A stretch of DNA of 51,782 nucleotides, taken from contig CAYFSS010000014.1 in NCBI GenBank assembly GCA_964345975.1, positions 1 through 51,782 of the forward strand. Direction: 5' to 3'. Both the position numbers and the translations under genes were made by a program. A model generated the notes under the pieces. It ran no database searches. It was not told the DNA's origin and saw only the letters and a program-made list of their open reading frames with translations. Below are positions 24,719 to 33,990 of this stretch, in pieces; within the stretch, counting starts at the first letter, position 1; each line of letters begins with the position of its first letter. The stretch is from CAYFSS01 sp964345975. GTDB lineage: Bacteria > Bacillota > Clostridia > Saccharofermentanales > Fastidiosipilaceae.

Positions 24719-25795
24719 TTGTTCTCGATCAAGCCTTGCGTCACGAAACTCCTTGGAACGAAACCGCGTGTACTCATGCATTTTCTGTTGCTCGCAAGCC
24801 TCATCCTTTCGATGGGGCTTGCATCCTGCTCTACGGCGGCGAAGCCACTCCAACGCTATGAACAACGCTTCTTTGACCTCTTCAATACGGCAAGTCATCT
24901 CCAAGGGTTTGCGCCTTCGGAGGACGCGTTTGCTGAAATGGTCAATCCCATCCATGAGGACCTCATCTTCACCCATCAACTCTTCAATCGTCATGAGCTC
25001 TATGACGGCATCAAGAACATCGCTTACCTCAACGATCATGCTGCTGAAGCTCCGGTTGAAGTGGACCCCTTGCTCTTCGACCTCATTCAATTTGCCCTCG
25101 AAGCGTACGAGTTCACGGATGGGGCTTTGCACCCGGGGTTAGGGAAGGCAACGACGCTTTGGGAAACCGCACGTGACATCAAAAAGCCCCCCGATCCTTC
25201 CGATCTCTCACCTATCTTTGACCATATGGATCCGTCCGTCGTCGAGCTGGATGAAGAAGCCCAAACCGTCTTTTACAATGATGCAGAGTTTGAGCTGGAC
25301 CTCGGTGCCATCGCCAAAGGTTATGCAGCGGAATACGTTGCTGTCAGGGCAGAGGCACGGGGTGCGACCAACATCCTATTAAATCTTGGCGGCAATCTTC
25401 GTACGATTGGTCAACGTGATTCTAAAGACAGCGGTGAGGCCGAGCCATGGCGTATCGGCATCCGAGATCCTCGAGCTGAAGGATCGAAACTTGCGGTCAA
25501 GCTCTACGAAGGAAGTTTTGTCACCTCCGGCGATTATGAACGTGTCTTCACCCATGACGGGAAGCGCTATCATCACATCCTGGATCCCACGACTTTAATG
25601 CCTACCGAAGGTTATCAAAGCGTCACGATCTACCATCCGAATTCAGGCATCGCTGACGTCCTATCGACAGCCTTCTTCAATCTGTCCACCGATGAGGGGG
25701 CAGCGCTTGTCGAGTCCTTGGGCGGCGAAGCCTTCTGGATCTTGAGTGACGGTTCGGAAGGACAGACCGACGGGCTTGTCGCCATGCGCACCTAA
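24719..25795 (+). CDS. apbE: FAD:protein FMN transferase ApbE (lipoprotein)
   Basis: ApbE attaches FMN covalently to Thr of flavoproteins such as the Rnf and Nqr subunits, outside the membrane. A lipoprotein signal is visible: basic start, hydrophobic HFLLLASLILSMG and lipobox LASC. The enzyme core shows LDLGAIAKGYAAEYVA, ATNILLNLGGNLRTIG, SFVTSGDYERVF, YHHILDPTTLMPT and, near the end, ADVLSTAFF. The frame starts at a TTG (24719) that gives a basic n-region; an ATG at 24776 is the alternative. No Rnf genes are in the window. The strong 97-base break to the next gene suggests it is a separate unit. Confidence 0.92.
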   Translation: MFSIKPCVTKLLGTKPRVLMHFLLLASLILSMGLASCSTAAKPLQRYEQRFFDLFNTASHLQGFAPSEDAFAEMVNPIHEDLIFTHQLFNRHELYDGIKNIAYLNDHAAEAPVEVDPLLFDLIQFALEAYEFTDGALHPGLGKATTLWETARDIKKPPDPSDLSPIFDHMDPSVVELDEEAQTVFYNDAEFELDLGAIAKGYAAEYVAVRAEARGATNILLNLGGNLRTIGQRDSKDSGEAEPWRIGIRDPRAEGSKLAVKLYEGSFVTSGDYERVFTHDGKRYHHILDPTTLMPTEGYQSVTIYHPNSGIADVLSTAFFNLSTDEGAALVESLGGEAFWILSDGSEGQTDGLVAMRT

Positions 25796-25840
25796 ACGAT
25801 AAATGCCAACCGGATAGCGCCAGAATCTTTCGCTTTTTAA

Positions 25841-25869
25841 GTAACAGCCCTGTGCTAAGCTAGTAGAAT
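25841..25869 (+). promoter_or_regulatory. Candidate promoter of the aryl-acid operon
   Basis: GTAACA at 25841-25846 and TAGAAT at 25864-25869 with a 17-base spacer, 24 bases before the paaK start and its GGGGGG ribosome site. The -10 matches at five of six, the -35 at four of six. Confidence 0.4.
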
Positions 25870-25892
25870 CTTCGCTCAGGGGGGATTGACTT

Positions 25893-27200
25893 ATGATTCG
25901 AGCCGTTGAGGAAACTTGGCCACGTGAACACCTTGCTCGGGTGCAATTGGAACGGATCCGGAATCAGGTACGTCGTGCCTGGGATCATGTCCCGCTTTAT
26001 CGCAAGAAAATGGAAGATGCAGGAGTTAAACCGGATGACATTGTCAACCTGGACGACGTCCGACGTTTGCCTTTCTTGAACAAGCAGGACTTCCGCGATG
26101 TCTATCCTTTCGGCCTCTTGGCCGTCAGTCGCGACGAAATCGTTCGCATCCATGCGTCTTCCGGGACCACGGGAAAACCCACGGTGGTTGGATATACGAA
26201 GAACGATATGGCGATGTGGACTGAATCGGTCACTCGCACCGTAGTGGCAGCCGGTGCAAGACCTGACGATGTCGCTCAGATATCGTTTGGATACGGGATG
26301 TTTACCGGTGCCCTTGGTCTCCATTATGGTCTTGAAAATCTAGGCTGCGCTGTCATTCCTGCCAGCGTCGGCAACACTCAGCGCCAGCTAATGTACCTGC
26401 AAGATTACGGAGCTACCGTCCTCATTGCGACCCCCTCGTATGCTCTCTACCTGGCTGAACAAGCCATCGAAGAAGGCTATAAACCTGCAGAAGATTTCAA
26501 ACTTCGCCTGGGACTCCTGGGGGGAGAAGGTTTGACGGAAGGGATGCGCCGAGAACTCATCGAACTTTGGGGCGAGCAGTTTCTCCCGACGCAAAACTAC
26601 GGGATGAGTGAATTAAATGGCCCGGGAATGGCAGGTGAGTGCACAGAACTTACCGGAATGCATGTCCACGAAGATCTCTTCTACGTTGAAATCATCGATC
26701 CGATCACCGGCGAGGTCTTGCCGGAAGGAGAAGAGGGCGAGCTGGTCGTCACCCTGTTGACGAAAGAAGCAATGCCCCTTGTCCGATATAGAACCCATGA
26801 TCTCACCACCTTAGATTCAAGTCCCTGTCCTTGTGGCCGGACGACGGCACGCATCTCCGCAATGGCCGGTCGCTCCGACGACATGCTCCTTATCCGTGGC
26901 GTCAACGTCTTCCCCAATCAGATTGCGGAAGTGATCGACGAGACGGAGGGAATCAGTGCCGTCTTTGAAATTCACTTGGACCGTGTGAAGCATCTCGATA
27001 CGTTCGAAGTAAAGGTCGAACTGGTCGATGCAGCTTTCTTAGAGTCCTATGCCAAGCTTGAAGCGATGCGAAGCGAGTTGGTCCATAAGATTCGGACCAT
27101 CACAGGACTCTCGGCAAAGATCAGCATTCTTGCACCTCGTTCCCTCAAACGTTTTGAAGGCAAGGCGCGCCGCGTCTACGATCTGCGCGATAAAACGTGA
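25893..27200 (+). CDS. paaK: Phenylacetate-CoA ligase, copy 1
   Basis: An AMP-forming aryl-acid CoA ligase of the PaaK family (435 residues, normal length). Motifs: ATP-binding loop HASSGTTGKPTVVGYT, the central FGYGMFTGALGLHYG, the acyl-binding YGMSELNGPG, the PCPCGRTTARI metal-like turn, and the hinge and C-terminal GRSDDMLLIRGVNVFPNQI. It can join aryl acetate and CoA with ATP, or run the other way to gain ATP from aryl acetyl-CoA. It heads an operon with iorAB, two ACT proteins and a second ligase, which points to phenylacetate, indoleacetate or hydroxyphenylacetate as substrates. Confidence 0.93.
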   Translation: MIRAVEETWPREHLARVQLERIRNQVRRAWDHVPLYRKKMEDAGVKPDDIVNLDDVRRLPFLNKQDFRDVYPFGLLAVSRDEIVRIHASSGTTGKPTVVGYTKNDMAMWTESVTRTVVAAGARPDDVAQISFGYGMFTGALGLHYGLENLGCAVIPASVGNTQRQLMYLQDYGATVLIATPSYALYLAEQAIEEGYKPAEDFKLRLGLLGGEGLTEGMRRELIELWGEQFLPTQNYGMSELNGPGMAGECTELTGMHVHEDLFYVEIIDPITGEVLPEGEEGELVVTLLTKEAMPLVRYRTHDLTTLDSSPCPCGRTTARISAMAGRSDDMLLIRGVNVFPNQIAEVIDETEGISAVFEIHLDRVKHLDTFEVKVELVDAAFLESYAKLEAMRSELVHKIRTITGLSAKISILAPRSLKRFEGKARRVYDLRDKT

Positions 27201-27257
27201 GCCTGAAGAAGTAGCGCTCGACGTTCGCAGGAAAGCTTGGAAGGGAAGTTATAGATC

Positions 27258-29039
27258 ATGGCAAATGAAACACAAAAGGAACGCCGTCTCCTCCTAGGCA
27301 ATGCCGCCATTGCACGGGGAGCATGGGAAGCGGGGGTTGGTCTATCGTCTGCGTATCCGGGTACCCCGAGCACCGAGATTTCCGAAGAAATCATTCAGTA
27401 CCCGGAGATTTATGCCGAATGGGCACCGAATGAGAAAGTGGCTTTGGAAGTTGCTTTTGGTGCCTCGGTGCAAGGCGTCAGAGCCTTGGCTTCCATGAAG
27501 CATGTGGGGCTCAATGTTGCAGCTGACCCGCTCTATACCGCCTCGTACACCGGCGTCAACGGTGGTTTGGTCATCGTCGTAGCCGATGACCCGGGACTCT
27601 ATAGTTCACAGAACGAGCAAGACACCAGATCTGTTGCCAGAGCTGCTCATCTCCCGGTTCTGGAACCCTCCAACAGCCAGGAAGCCAAGGACTTCATGAA
27701 ACTGGCTTATGAGCTGAGCGAAGCTTTCGATACCCCGGTCATTGTCAGGACGACGACCAGACTTTCACACTCGCAGACCATGGTTGAGTTGGGGGAAAGA
27801 GAAGAATTGCCGCCTAAACCCTTCGAGAATAATGCCGGAAAGTACGTTATGACCCCGGCCAATGCCATGCGGCGTAGACCCTGGGTCATCGAGAAAATGG
27901 CTAAACTCTCCGAAACGGATTTCCCGGGCTTGAACCAAGTTGAAATGCGAGATCAAGAGCTCGGCATAATCTGTTCCGGCATGGTATACAACTACGTGCG
28001 TGAAGCTCTCCCGAAAGCTTCGATCTTGAAACTCGGCCAGGTTTACCCTCTGCCTATGACACTGATCCATGACTTCATCGCATCGGTCGATGCCTTTGCG
28101 GTATTGGAAGAGCTGGATCCTCTCATCGAACGAGATCTCAGGGTCATGGGCTATGTGCCGAAGTTTGGCAAAGAAGACTTCTCAGAAATCGGTGAGTATT
28201 CCGCCAACATGTTAAAGCGTGTCATCCTGGGTGAAACGCAAGAATTTGCCGTCCAACCGGCGGAAGGTCTCCCGGCACGGCCACCGATTCTTTGTCCGGG
28301 CTGTCCTCACAGGGCTACCTTTCAGGTCATGAAGAAACTGAAGCTCAAGGCGGCAGGGGATATCGGTTGCTATACCTTGGGTGCAGCAAAGCCCCTTGAA
28401 CTCATCGAGACGACGCTTTGTATGGGGGCTTCGATCAGTGCCATGCACGGCATGGAGAAAGCTCTAAGTCGTGAAGAGACGCGTGATTGGGTTGCGGTCA
28501 TCGGTGACTCGACCTTCATGCATACGGGCATCAACTCCTTGATGAACATGGTCTACAACCGATCCAAAGCAACTGTCCTCATCCTCGATAACTCGACAAC
28601 GGCAATGACCGGCCACCAGGACAATCCCTCGACCGGCCGGCGACTCATGGCAGGGAAGACCGACGAACCTCAGCCCATCGATATCGCATCGGTTTGTCGT
28701 GGTTTGGGCATCCAGGACGTTAAGAATATCCACTGCTTTGAACTGGAAGAAATGGAGCAGGCTTTTAAGGATGCCAAGGCTAGCGATGACCTTAGTGTCA
28801 TCATCGCCGAAGGTCCTTGTGCTCTCTTGGGGATCCATATTCGTCATCAATACAAGGTGAATCATGAGACTTGCCGTAAGTGCGGGCTCTGCCTCAAATC
28901 CGGTTGCCCGGCTCTCTCCAGAACGGAAGAAGGTTATGCCTTCATCGACGATACGCTCTGCAATGGCTGTGGCCTTTGTTATCGTACCTGCCCTTTCGAT
29001 GCCATTGAGATGGTAGATAGCGTCATTGATAAGATTTAG
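27258..29039 (+). CDS. iorA: Indolepyruvate ferredoxin oxidoreductase, alpha subunit
   Basis: The large subunit of IOR, which converts aryl pyruvates plus CoA to aryl acetyl-CoA plus CO2 with reduction of ferredoxin (reversible). The N-terminal pyrimidine-binding domain begins LLLGNAAIARGAWEAG and SAYPGTPSTEI; the thiamine diphosphate domain has AAGDIGCYTLGAAKPL, VIGDSTFMHTGINSLMN and DNSTTAMTGHQDNPSTG; the C-terminus carries two ferredoxin clusters (CRKCGLCLKSGC and CNGCGLCYRTCP). At 593 residues it is a typical IorA. It starts 57 bases after paaK and is followed closely by iorB. Confidence 0.97.
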   Translation: MANETQKERRLLLGNAAIARGAWEAGVGLSSAYPGTPSTEISEEIIQYPEIYAEWAPNEKVALEVAFGASVQGVRALASMKHVGLNVAADPLYTASYTGVNGGLVIVVADDPGLYSSQNEQDTRSVARAAHLPVLEPSNSQEAKDFMKLAYELSEAFDTPVIVRTTTRLSHSQTMVELGEREELPPKPFENNAGKYVMTPANAMRRRPWVIEKMAKLSETDFPGLNQVEMRDQELGIICSGMVYNYVREALPKASILKLGQVYPLPMTLIHDFIASVDAFAVLEELDPLIERDLRVMGYVPKFGKEDFSEIGEYSANMLKRVILGETQEFAVQPAEGLPARPPILCPGCPHRATFQVMKKLKLKAAGDIGCYTLGAAKPLELIETTLCMGASISAMHGMEKALSREETRDWVAVIGDSTFMHTGINSLMNMVYNRSKATVLILDNSTTAMTGHQDNPSTGRRLMAGKTDEPQPIDIASVCRGLGIQDVKNIHCFELEEMEQAFKDAKASDDLSVIIAEGPCALLGIHIRHQYKVNHETCRKCGLCLKSGCPALSRTEEGYAFIDDTLCNGCGLCYRTCPFDAIEMVDSVIDKI

Positions 29040-29048
29040 GAGGTGCGT

Positions 29049-29678
29049 ATGCAAAGCAAAATGAAAATGCAAACGGAATCCACAGAGCAAAGCAAACCGA
29101 GTCTGCAAAGAAACATCATGATCGTGGGCGTTGGGGGCCAAGGGACTCTCCTTACCTCTAGAATCTTGGCTAATCTCGCGATCGGCCTTGACTTCGACGT
29201 GAAAGTCTCCGAGGTCCATGGTATGGCTCAGCGCGGTGGAAGCGTCGTCACCTTTGTCCGAATTGGGGATGAGATATACGAACCCATCGTGGAAGTAGGT
29301 CAAACGGATATTCTGTTGGCTTTTGAAGAACTAGAGGCGCGTCGTTACTTACACTATTTGAAACCGGGCGGGACCTTGGTTGTAAATTTACAGCGCATTC
29401 TTCCCATGCCGGTCACGATTGGAGCGATGGCGTATCCCGAGGGTATGATCCCCGAGATGCAGCAAGCGTGTAAGACCGTTGCAGTGAATGCAACGCAATT
29501 GGCGCGCGATGTGGGTAATCTCAGGACATTCAATGTTGTTCTGCTTGGACAATTGGCACGCCACCTCGATCTGCCCTATGAGGCTTGGATCAATGCGGTT
29601 GAGAAATCGGTTCCACCCAAGACCAAAGAGGTGAATCTGAGGGCTTTTGTTTGTGGATATAACCTGGAGGAGGCTTAG
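29049..29678 (+). CDS. iorB: Indolepyruvate ferredoxin oxidoreductase, beta subunit
   Basis: The gamma-domain subunit that completes IOR. The signature is IMIVGVGGQGTLLTSRILA and EVHGMAQRGGSVVTFVRIG, where CoA and the alpha subunit are contacted. AGGAGG overlaps the end of iorA; the ATG at 29049 is better spaced than the GTG at 29043. It has 209 residues; the first 20 or so are polar and rich in Gln and Lys, an extension without known role. Its stop codon directly abuts the start of the first ACT gene. Confidence 0.95.
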   Translation: MQSKMKMQTESTEQSKPSLQRNIMIVGVGGQGTLLTSRILANLAIGLDFDVKVSEVHGMAQRGGSVVTFVRIGDEIYEPIVEVGQTDILLAFEELEARRYLHYLKPGGTLVVNLQRILPMPVTIGAMAYPEGMIPEMQQACKTVAVNATQLARDVGNLRTFNVVLLGQLARHLDLPYEAWINAVEKSVPPKTKEVNLRAFVCGYNLEEA

Positions 29679-30074
29679 ATGTACCTCGATCAAATATCTG
29701 TCTTCATTGAGAATATCCAAGGATCGCTTGCAGAGTTCACGACGTTTCTTGGAGATGAGGGGATCAATATGCAGGCGTTCGCCGTCTTCGATACCCCGGA
29801 GTTCGGTGTCCTCCGCATGATTGTGGATCAACCTGAGAAAGCCCTGGAGATCTTAAGGAGTGAAGGTTATATCGCTTCTTCCCAGAAAATTCTTGGCGCT
29901 GCGCTGCAAAATACGCCCGGGAATTTGGCTTGTGTTCTCCGTGCCTTGAGGGATGCAGATCTCACGATCGATTATCTCTACACGATCTTGTATAACCCGG
30001 ACGGTGAGCCGATGCTCCTGTTCAACACGGACGATAATGAACGTGCCGAACAAGTGATCGAGGCACTCCGATGA
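29679..30074 (+). CDS. Double ACT-domain protein, copy 1
   Basis: A 131-residue protein made of two ACT domains: the first begins MYLDQISVFIENIQGSLAEF, with the ligand loop GDEGINMQAFAVFDT; the second covers about residues 70-131 (LQNTPGNLACVLRALRDADL). ACT domains bind amino acids and act as allosteric sensors. There is no enzyme or DNA-binding part, so it is probably a regulatory partner of the neighbouring ligase or IOR. It starts one base after the iorB stop, and its stop overlaps the next paaK (ATGA). Confidence 0.9.
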   Translation: MYLDQISVFIENIQGSLAEFTTFLGDEGINMQAFAVFDTPEFGVLRMIVDQPEKALEILRSEGYIASSQKILGAALQNTPGNLACVLRALRDADLTIDYLYTILYNPDGEPMLLFNTDDNERAEQVIEALR

Positions 30075-31375
30075 TTTGGAATCAAAGCAAAGAGTGTATG
30101 AGCCGAGACGAGATGGATCACCTCCAGGGTGCAAGGCTCAGCAAGCAAGTGGAGCACGTCTATCATAATGTGCCTTTCTATCGTGCGAAGATGCAGGCAA
30201 TGGGGCTCGAGCCGGGAGATATTCAATCGCTCGAAGATCTCCCCAAACTGCCGTTCACCACGAAAGATGACCTGCGAGACCATTATCCTTTTGGCCTCTT
30301 TGCAACGCCACAATCCCAAGTCGTGAGGGTCCATGCTTCGTCCGGGACAACCGGGAAAGCAACCGTCGTTGGCTACACGCGTCGTGACTTGGCAGCATGG
30401 AAAGAAGTGGTCACGCGTGTTTTGGCGATGGCCGAGATCGGGCATGACGACATCATCCAGGTCGCTTACGGTTATGGCCTCTTCACGGGAGGGTTGGGGC
30501 TCCACTACGGTGCAGAACACTTAGGGGCCATGGTCATCCCCATGTCGACGTCCAGCACGGATAAGCTCATCACGATGATGACGGATATGAAGGCGACGTG
30601 CATCGCCTGTACGCCGTCCTATCTTCTCCATGTCTACGATGTCTTGAAAGAACGTGATCTCCTCGACAAGATTCATTTGAAGAGCGCGATTCTCGGCGCT
30701 GAGCCGTGGACCCAAGAGATGCGTAAGTTCATCGAAGAAGCTATGAATATCCATGCCTACGATATCTATGGTTTAAGTGAAATCATGGGTCCGGGGGTGT
30801 CTGCGGACTGCTCCGAGCATCAAGGACTTCACGTTGCAGAAGATCACTTCCTCCCGGAAATCATCGATCCGCATACGTTCGAACCGGTGACGCCGGGCAA
30901 CATCGGAGAGCTTTGTTTCACGACGCTCACCAAAGAAGCACTCCCTCTCTTGCGCTATCGCACGAAGGATCTAAGTTCCTTGAACTACGAGCCGTGTAAA
31001 TGTGGAAGAACCACGGTTCGAATGAAATCTGTCATGGGTCGTACCGATGACATGCTCATCATCCGCGGCGTCAATGTGTTCCCCTCTCAAGTTGAAACGG
31101 CTCTGTTAGAACTTGGTGAGACCAGTCCTCACTACCTCCTCATCGTCGATCGACAAGGTCGTCTTGATACGCTGGAAGTTCAGGTAGAAGTGAGCGGTGA
31201 GTACTTCAGCGACAAGATCTCAGGGCTCGAGCAGCTCCAAAGTCGAGTGGCTACGAAACTGCGCCAAGCCTTGGGACTCTCTGCAAGAGTGCGCCTCGTC
31301 GAGCCGCTTACGCTGGAACGCACCGCCGGTAAGCAAGTCCATGTCATCGACAAACGACAGCAGAAGGGAGTTTAA
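30071..31375 (+). CDS. paaK: Phenylacetate-CoA ligase, copy 2
   Basis: The second PaaK-family ligase of the operon (434 residues). Motifs are HASSGTTGKATVVGYT, YGYGLFTGGLGLHYGAEHLG, YGLSEIMGPGVSADCSEH, CKCGRTTVRMKSVMGRTDD and the hinge MLIIRGVNVFPSQVE. It resembles copy 1 throughout but differs at many positions, so it is an old duplicate, perhaps with another aryl-acid preference. Its start overlaps the first ACT gene and the second ACT gene follows after 3 bases, so ligase and ACT form a repeated pair. Confidence 0.92.
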   Translation: MIWNQSKECMSRDEMDHLQGARLSKQVEHVYHNVPFYRAKMQAMGLEPGDIQSLEDLPKLPFTTKDDLRDHYPFGLFATPQSQVVRVHASSGTTGKATVVGYTRRDLAAWKEVVTRVLAMAEIGHDDIIQVAYGYGLFTGGLGLHYGAEHLGAMVIPMSTSSTDKLITMMTDMKATCIACTPSYLLHVYDVLKERDLLDKIHLKSAILGAEPWTQEMRKFIEEAMNIHAYDIYGLSEIMGPGVSADCSEHQGLHVAEDHFLPEIIDPHTFEPVTPGNIGELCFTTLTKEALPLLRYRTKDLSSLNYEPCKCGRTTVRMKSVMGRTDDMLIIRGVNVFPSQVETALLELGETSPHYLLIVDRQGRLDTLEVQVEVSGEYFSDKISGLEQLQSRVATKLRQALGLSARVRLVEPLTLERTAGKQVHVIDKRQQKGV

Positions 31376-31378
31376 GCC

Positions 31379-31801
31379 ATGAAGCAAATTTCAGTCTTCG
31401 TTGAAAACAAGGCGGGGAGCTTGCGTCGTCTGACCGGCATCTTGCAAGATAATGACATCAATATTCTCTCTTTCAGCTTAGCCGATACGGAAAACTACGG
31501 TCTCATGCGCTTCATCGTGGATGACACGGAGCGAGCACTAAGTGTTCTTAAGATGATGCAGCTCAGTGCTTCCATCGTCGATGTCTATGCCATCATGATG
31601 ACGAACGAGGTTGGGGAGCTCCACCGCCTATTGGAAGCCCTCCGTCACATCCAAATCGAGTATATGTATCCTGCGTCCACCGTGCGCGATCTGGCCTGCG
31701 TCATTTGTCGAATTCCTGAATCAGACGAACAGGCGGCGGAGGATGCCCTCCAACGTGCAAACTTTTCTTATGACGGTCCAAACGGTCCATACGAAGCCTA
31801 A
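31379..31801 (+). CDS. Double ACT-domain protein, copy 2
   Basis: A 140-residue protein, again two ACT domains in a row: KQISVFVENKAGSLRRLTGI with the loop DNDINILSFSLADTENYGLM, then a second unit starting near VDVYAIMMTNEVGELHRLLE. It is clearly homologous to the ACT protein at 29679-30074. It is the last gene of the aryl-acid operon and is followed by two hairpins. The likely role is sensing aromatic amino acids to set ligase activity, inferred from the operon only. Confidence 0.9.
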   Translation: MKQISVFVENKAGSLRRLTGILQDNDINILSFSLADTENYGLMRFIVDDTERALSVLKMMQLSASIVDVYAIMMTNEVGELHRLLEALRHIQIEYMYPASTVRDLACVICRIPESDEQAAEDALQRANFSYDGPNGPYEA

Positions 31802-31828
31802 GGCACATAGGAACCACCAAGCAAACCC

Positions 31829-31889
31829 AATCCCTCTGATCTTAGGAGGGATTTTATTTTAGCTGTCTCCTCCACAGAGGATGCTGTGG
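31829..31889 (+). terminator. Two tandem terminators closing the aryl-acid operon
   Basis: First stem AATCCCTC/GAGGGATT (31829-31853, loop of 9) followed by TTATTTT; second stem CCACAG/CTGTGG (31872-31889, loop of 6) followed after GGC by TTTTGTG. Both lie 28-88 bases after the last stop. Confidence 0.75.
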
Positions 31890-32005
31890 GGCTTTTGTGA
31901 GTCCAATGGATGATGACACCCTTCGTTTGACGAACCACGTGCTAGAATTAGGCTTGACTAACAAGCCGGATTCCCAACCTTTCCATGATGTCGGAGGGAC
32001 GCACT

Positions 32006-33820
32006 ATGCAACAAAAGCCCGTCAGATTTCTCTTTATGTTTCTAGCTCTCGTGCTGAGCTTACCCCTTGGCATGATCCGAGCCGAACCCTATGAGTTCAC
32101 CGCAGATCCGATCTATGATGTGACGGCTGATCAAGGGATTGCCGATCCGGAGGCCGCACGAGATCTCTTCAATGGCCTGGCCCCGACGCTTAGCTTGGAA
32201 TCCTTCGATGAGACCTATGGGACGCTTACTTTGGTGGCAACGTTCACGAATGCAACCCAATATCCAATGCAAGGCTATAGCTTCACCGGGACGCTGAAGT
32301 CTAACAATGAAGAGCTCTATGGTGAGTTTGCGGACTACATCCTTATGCCTGGAGATACTCAGCGCATCATTCTCTTAAGCAATCTCTATGTCGACGATGA
32401 TGAGTTCAGGCTGGAATCAGCAGAGGACTTTGATCTGGAGGTGATGGTGGGCAACTTCTTTGACAGTTCCGGTCATGTTGCCAGTGTCCGATATGATGCG
32501 GTCGCCGATGAGGTGATCGATGTGGAAAGCTATCCCTCCGTGCCTCTTTCGACGGAACCCATGATGAACTTAAATGAAGTGGACGTTGAATTCATTGATA
32601 CAGAGAGTGGTTGGCTAGAATATACGATCCAAAACAATACACAAAAGCCCATCACCTCGTTCAATATGTTCTATCAAGACTCTGAGAACTATGGTGTCCG
32701 AGCGTCCTATTATGAAACGATTCTCCCGGGCGAAAAATCTCCGGATCTTATCCTCGGCTATGACGGAGCGCCTCCCGACCCATCGAATCTGGAACCTATG
32801 AGCATGGAGGTTAATTTATATCTTGACGGGAGAGTAACCTCGGTTCGCTATGACTTTGGTCCTGCCATGTATCGCAGTACGGATCCTGACCTTGCCAGAA
32901 ACGGTGTGTGGGAACCGGTCTCAGACGAGGGGATTGAGTGGCCGGAAATCGAAATTCCTGACGAATTTGAGTTCCCGCTGAACAGTCTCACGATTGAGAA
33001 TGAGATCCAAGATCCGGAGCTAATACAAGCGATGATGGAATCGCTTGAACCTGAATTCACCATCGAGGAGATCGCTGCTTTGGCCGAAGATTCGGCGGAT
33101 GCCACCGCGGACACAGCCGATACAGCCGACACAGCAGATGCAGCCGACCGTGAGATCTCTGTCACATACACCAATACCACGGCTTATCCCATTACTTACA
33201 TTGATTTCTCGGGGAAGATTCCCTCATCGAATAAAGCCATGAGATTTCAATTCCAAGACTATATTTTGCTCCCGGGTGAGACCCATACCGCAACGGTTTG
33301 GCAGATTCCCGGTTCGGATGAGGACGGGATGGAGTCTGTCGATGACTTTGAGCTCTCACAAATCACAGCTACATTCCTCGATGGTAGCGAACACATAACA
33401 GATATTACGTATGACAAACAGCTCAATCACGTAAGTTATGCCTTTGGTAATCAGATCTTCGAGTGGACGACGGATGAATTGATGGATCCGGAAGCCATTG
33501 ATTACGAGATCATCGCCCATGGTGAGGGGCAATTTACCTTTGTCATCCACAACAACAGCGAACAGACCGTAGCTTACGTCGACATGTATCTCAAGACCTC
33601 CGAGAATCATTTAATCCAGTTACAGACGTTGGAAATCCTTGAACCGGGCGATCGCTCGGATGAGATGTGGGTCCATGTTCCAGTTATGGACCTGGACACA
33701 TCAACTCTTGAACCTCTTTCGCTGATGGTGGTCCTCAATGAGGACGGCAGTGAGATCCCTATCGTCTATGACTATGGTCTCGATAGATATCAGAATCAGA
33801 GTTTGACGGGAATGGAGTAG
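32006..33820 (+). CDS. Secreted protein with internally duplicated FxLD-like modules, unknown function
   Basis: A 604-residue exported protein I cannot name. GGAGGG at good spacing fixes the ATG at 32006. A signal peptide (FLFMFLALVLSLPLGMIRA) leads to a mature part made of two similar halves. In each, a module with TNATQYPMQGYSFTGTL or TNTTAYPITYIDFSGKI, then DYILMPGDTQ or DYILLPGETH, is followed by a second module with IQNNTQKPITSFNMFY or IHNNSEQTVAYVDMYL and ILPGE or ILEPGD. The pattern resembles beta-sandwich domains that handle backbone-like N-x-T strands. A TADTADTADTAD stretch joins the halves. There is no wall anchor or lipobox. It probably acts outside the cell. Confidence 0.8.
   Translation: MQQKPVRFLFMFLALVLSLPLGMIRAEPYEFTADPIYDVTADQGIADPEAARDLFNGLAPTLSLESFDETYGTLTLVATFTNATQYPMQGYSFTGTLKSNNEELYGEFADYILMPGDTQRIILLSNLYVDDDEFRLESAEDFDLEVMVGNFFDSSGHVASVRYDAVADEVIDVESYPSVPLSTEPMMNLNEVDVEFIDTESGWLEYTIQNNTQKPITSFNMFYQDSENYGVRASYYETILPGEKSPDLILGYDGAPPDPSNLEPMSMEVNLYLDGRVTSVRYDFGPAMYRSTDPDLARNGVWEPVSDEGIEWPEIEIPDEFEFPLNSLTIENEIQDPELIQAMMESLEPEFTIEEIAALAEDSADATADTADTADTADAADREISVTYTNTTAYPITYIDFSGKIPSSNKAMRFQFQDYILLPGETHTATVWQIPGSDEDGMESVDDFELSQITATFLDGSEHITDITYDKQLNHVSYAFGNQIFEWTTDELMDPEAIDYEIIAHGEGQFTFVIHNNSEQTVAYVDMYLKTSENHLIQLQTLEILEPGDRSDEMWVHVPVMDLDTSTLEPLSLMVVLNEDGSEIPIVYDYGLDRYQNQSLTGME
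33100..33145 (+). repeat. Short tandem repeat coding Thr-Ala-Asp units
   Basis: 9-base units of the type GACACAGCC / GATACAGCC repeated in frame, coding a TAD-rich linker between the two halves of the secreted protein. Confidence 0.65.
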
Positions 33821-33844
33821 CTCTCTATCGAATGATTGAACTTG

Positions 33845-33879
33845 GCCTCTGTGGATAGATCTGCAGGGGCTTTTGTTTT
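33845..33879 (+). terminator. Rho-independent terminator
   Basis: Stem GCCTCTG/CAGGGGC with a 12-base loop and the tail TTTTGTTTT, 24 bases after the stop of the secreted protein gene. Confidence 0.75.
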
Positions 33880-33961
33880 GTCGAAGGGCTCATAAAGCTT
33901 GAAGGCTGTGACGAATGCTTAAAGAGAGCCTGAGCATACTCCATAGTTTCCAACCTATGAA

Positions 33962-33990
33962 TTGACGAATGTTTGAATAAAACATAATAT
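33962..33990 (+). promoter_or_regulatory. Promoter of the second ABC importer operon
   Basis: TTGACG at 33962-33967 and TAATAT at 33985-33990 with an exact 17-base spacer. CATAAT two bases earlier offers an alternative -10. A long leader of about 80 bases precedes the binding-protein start. Confidence 0.6.
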
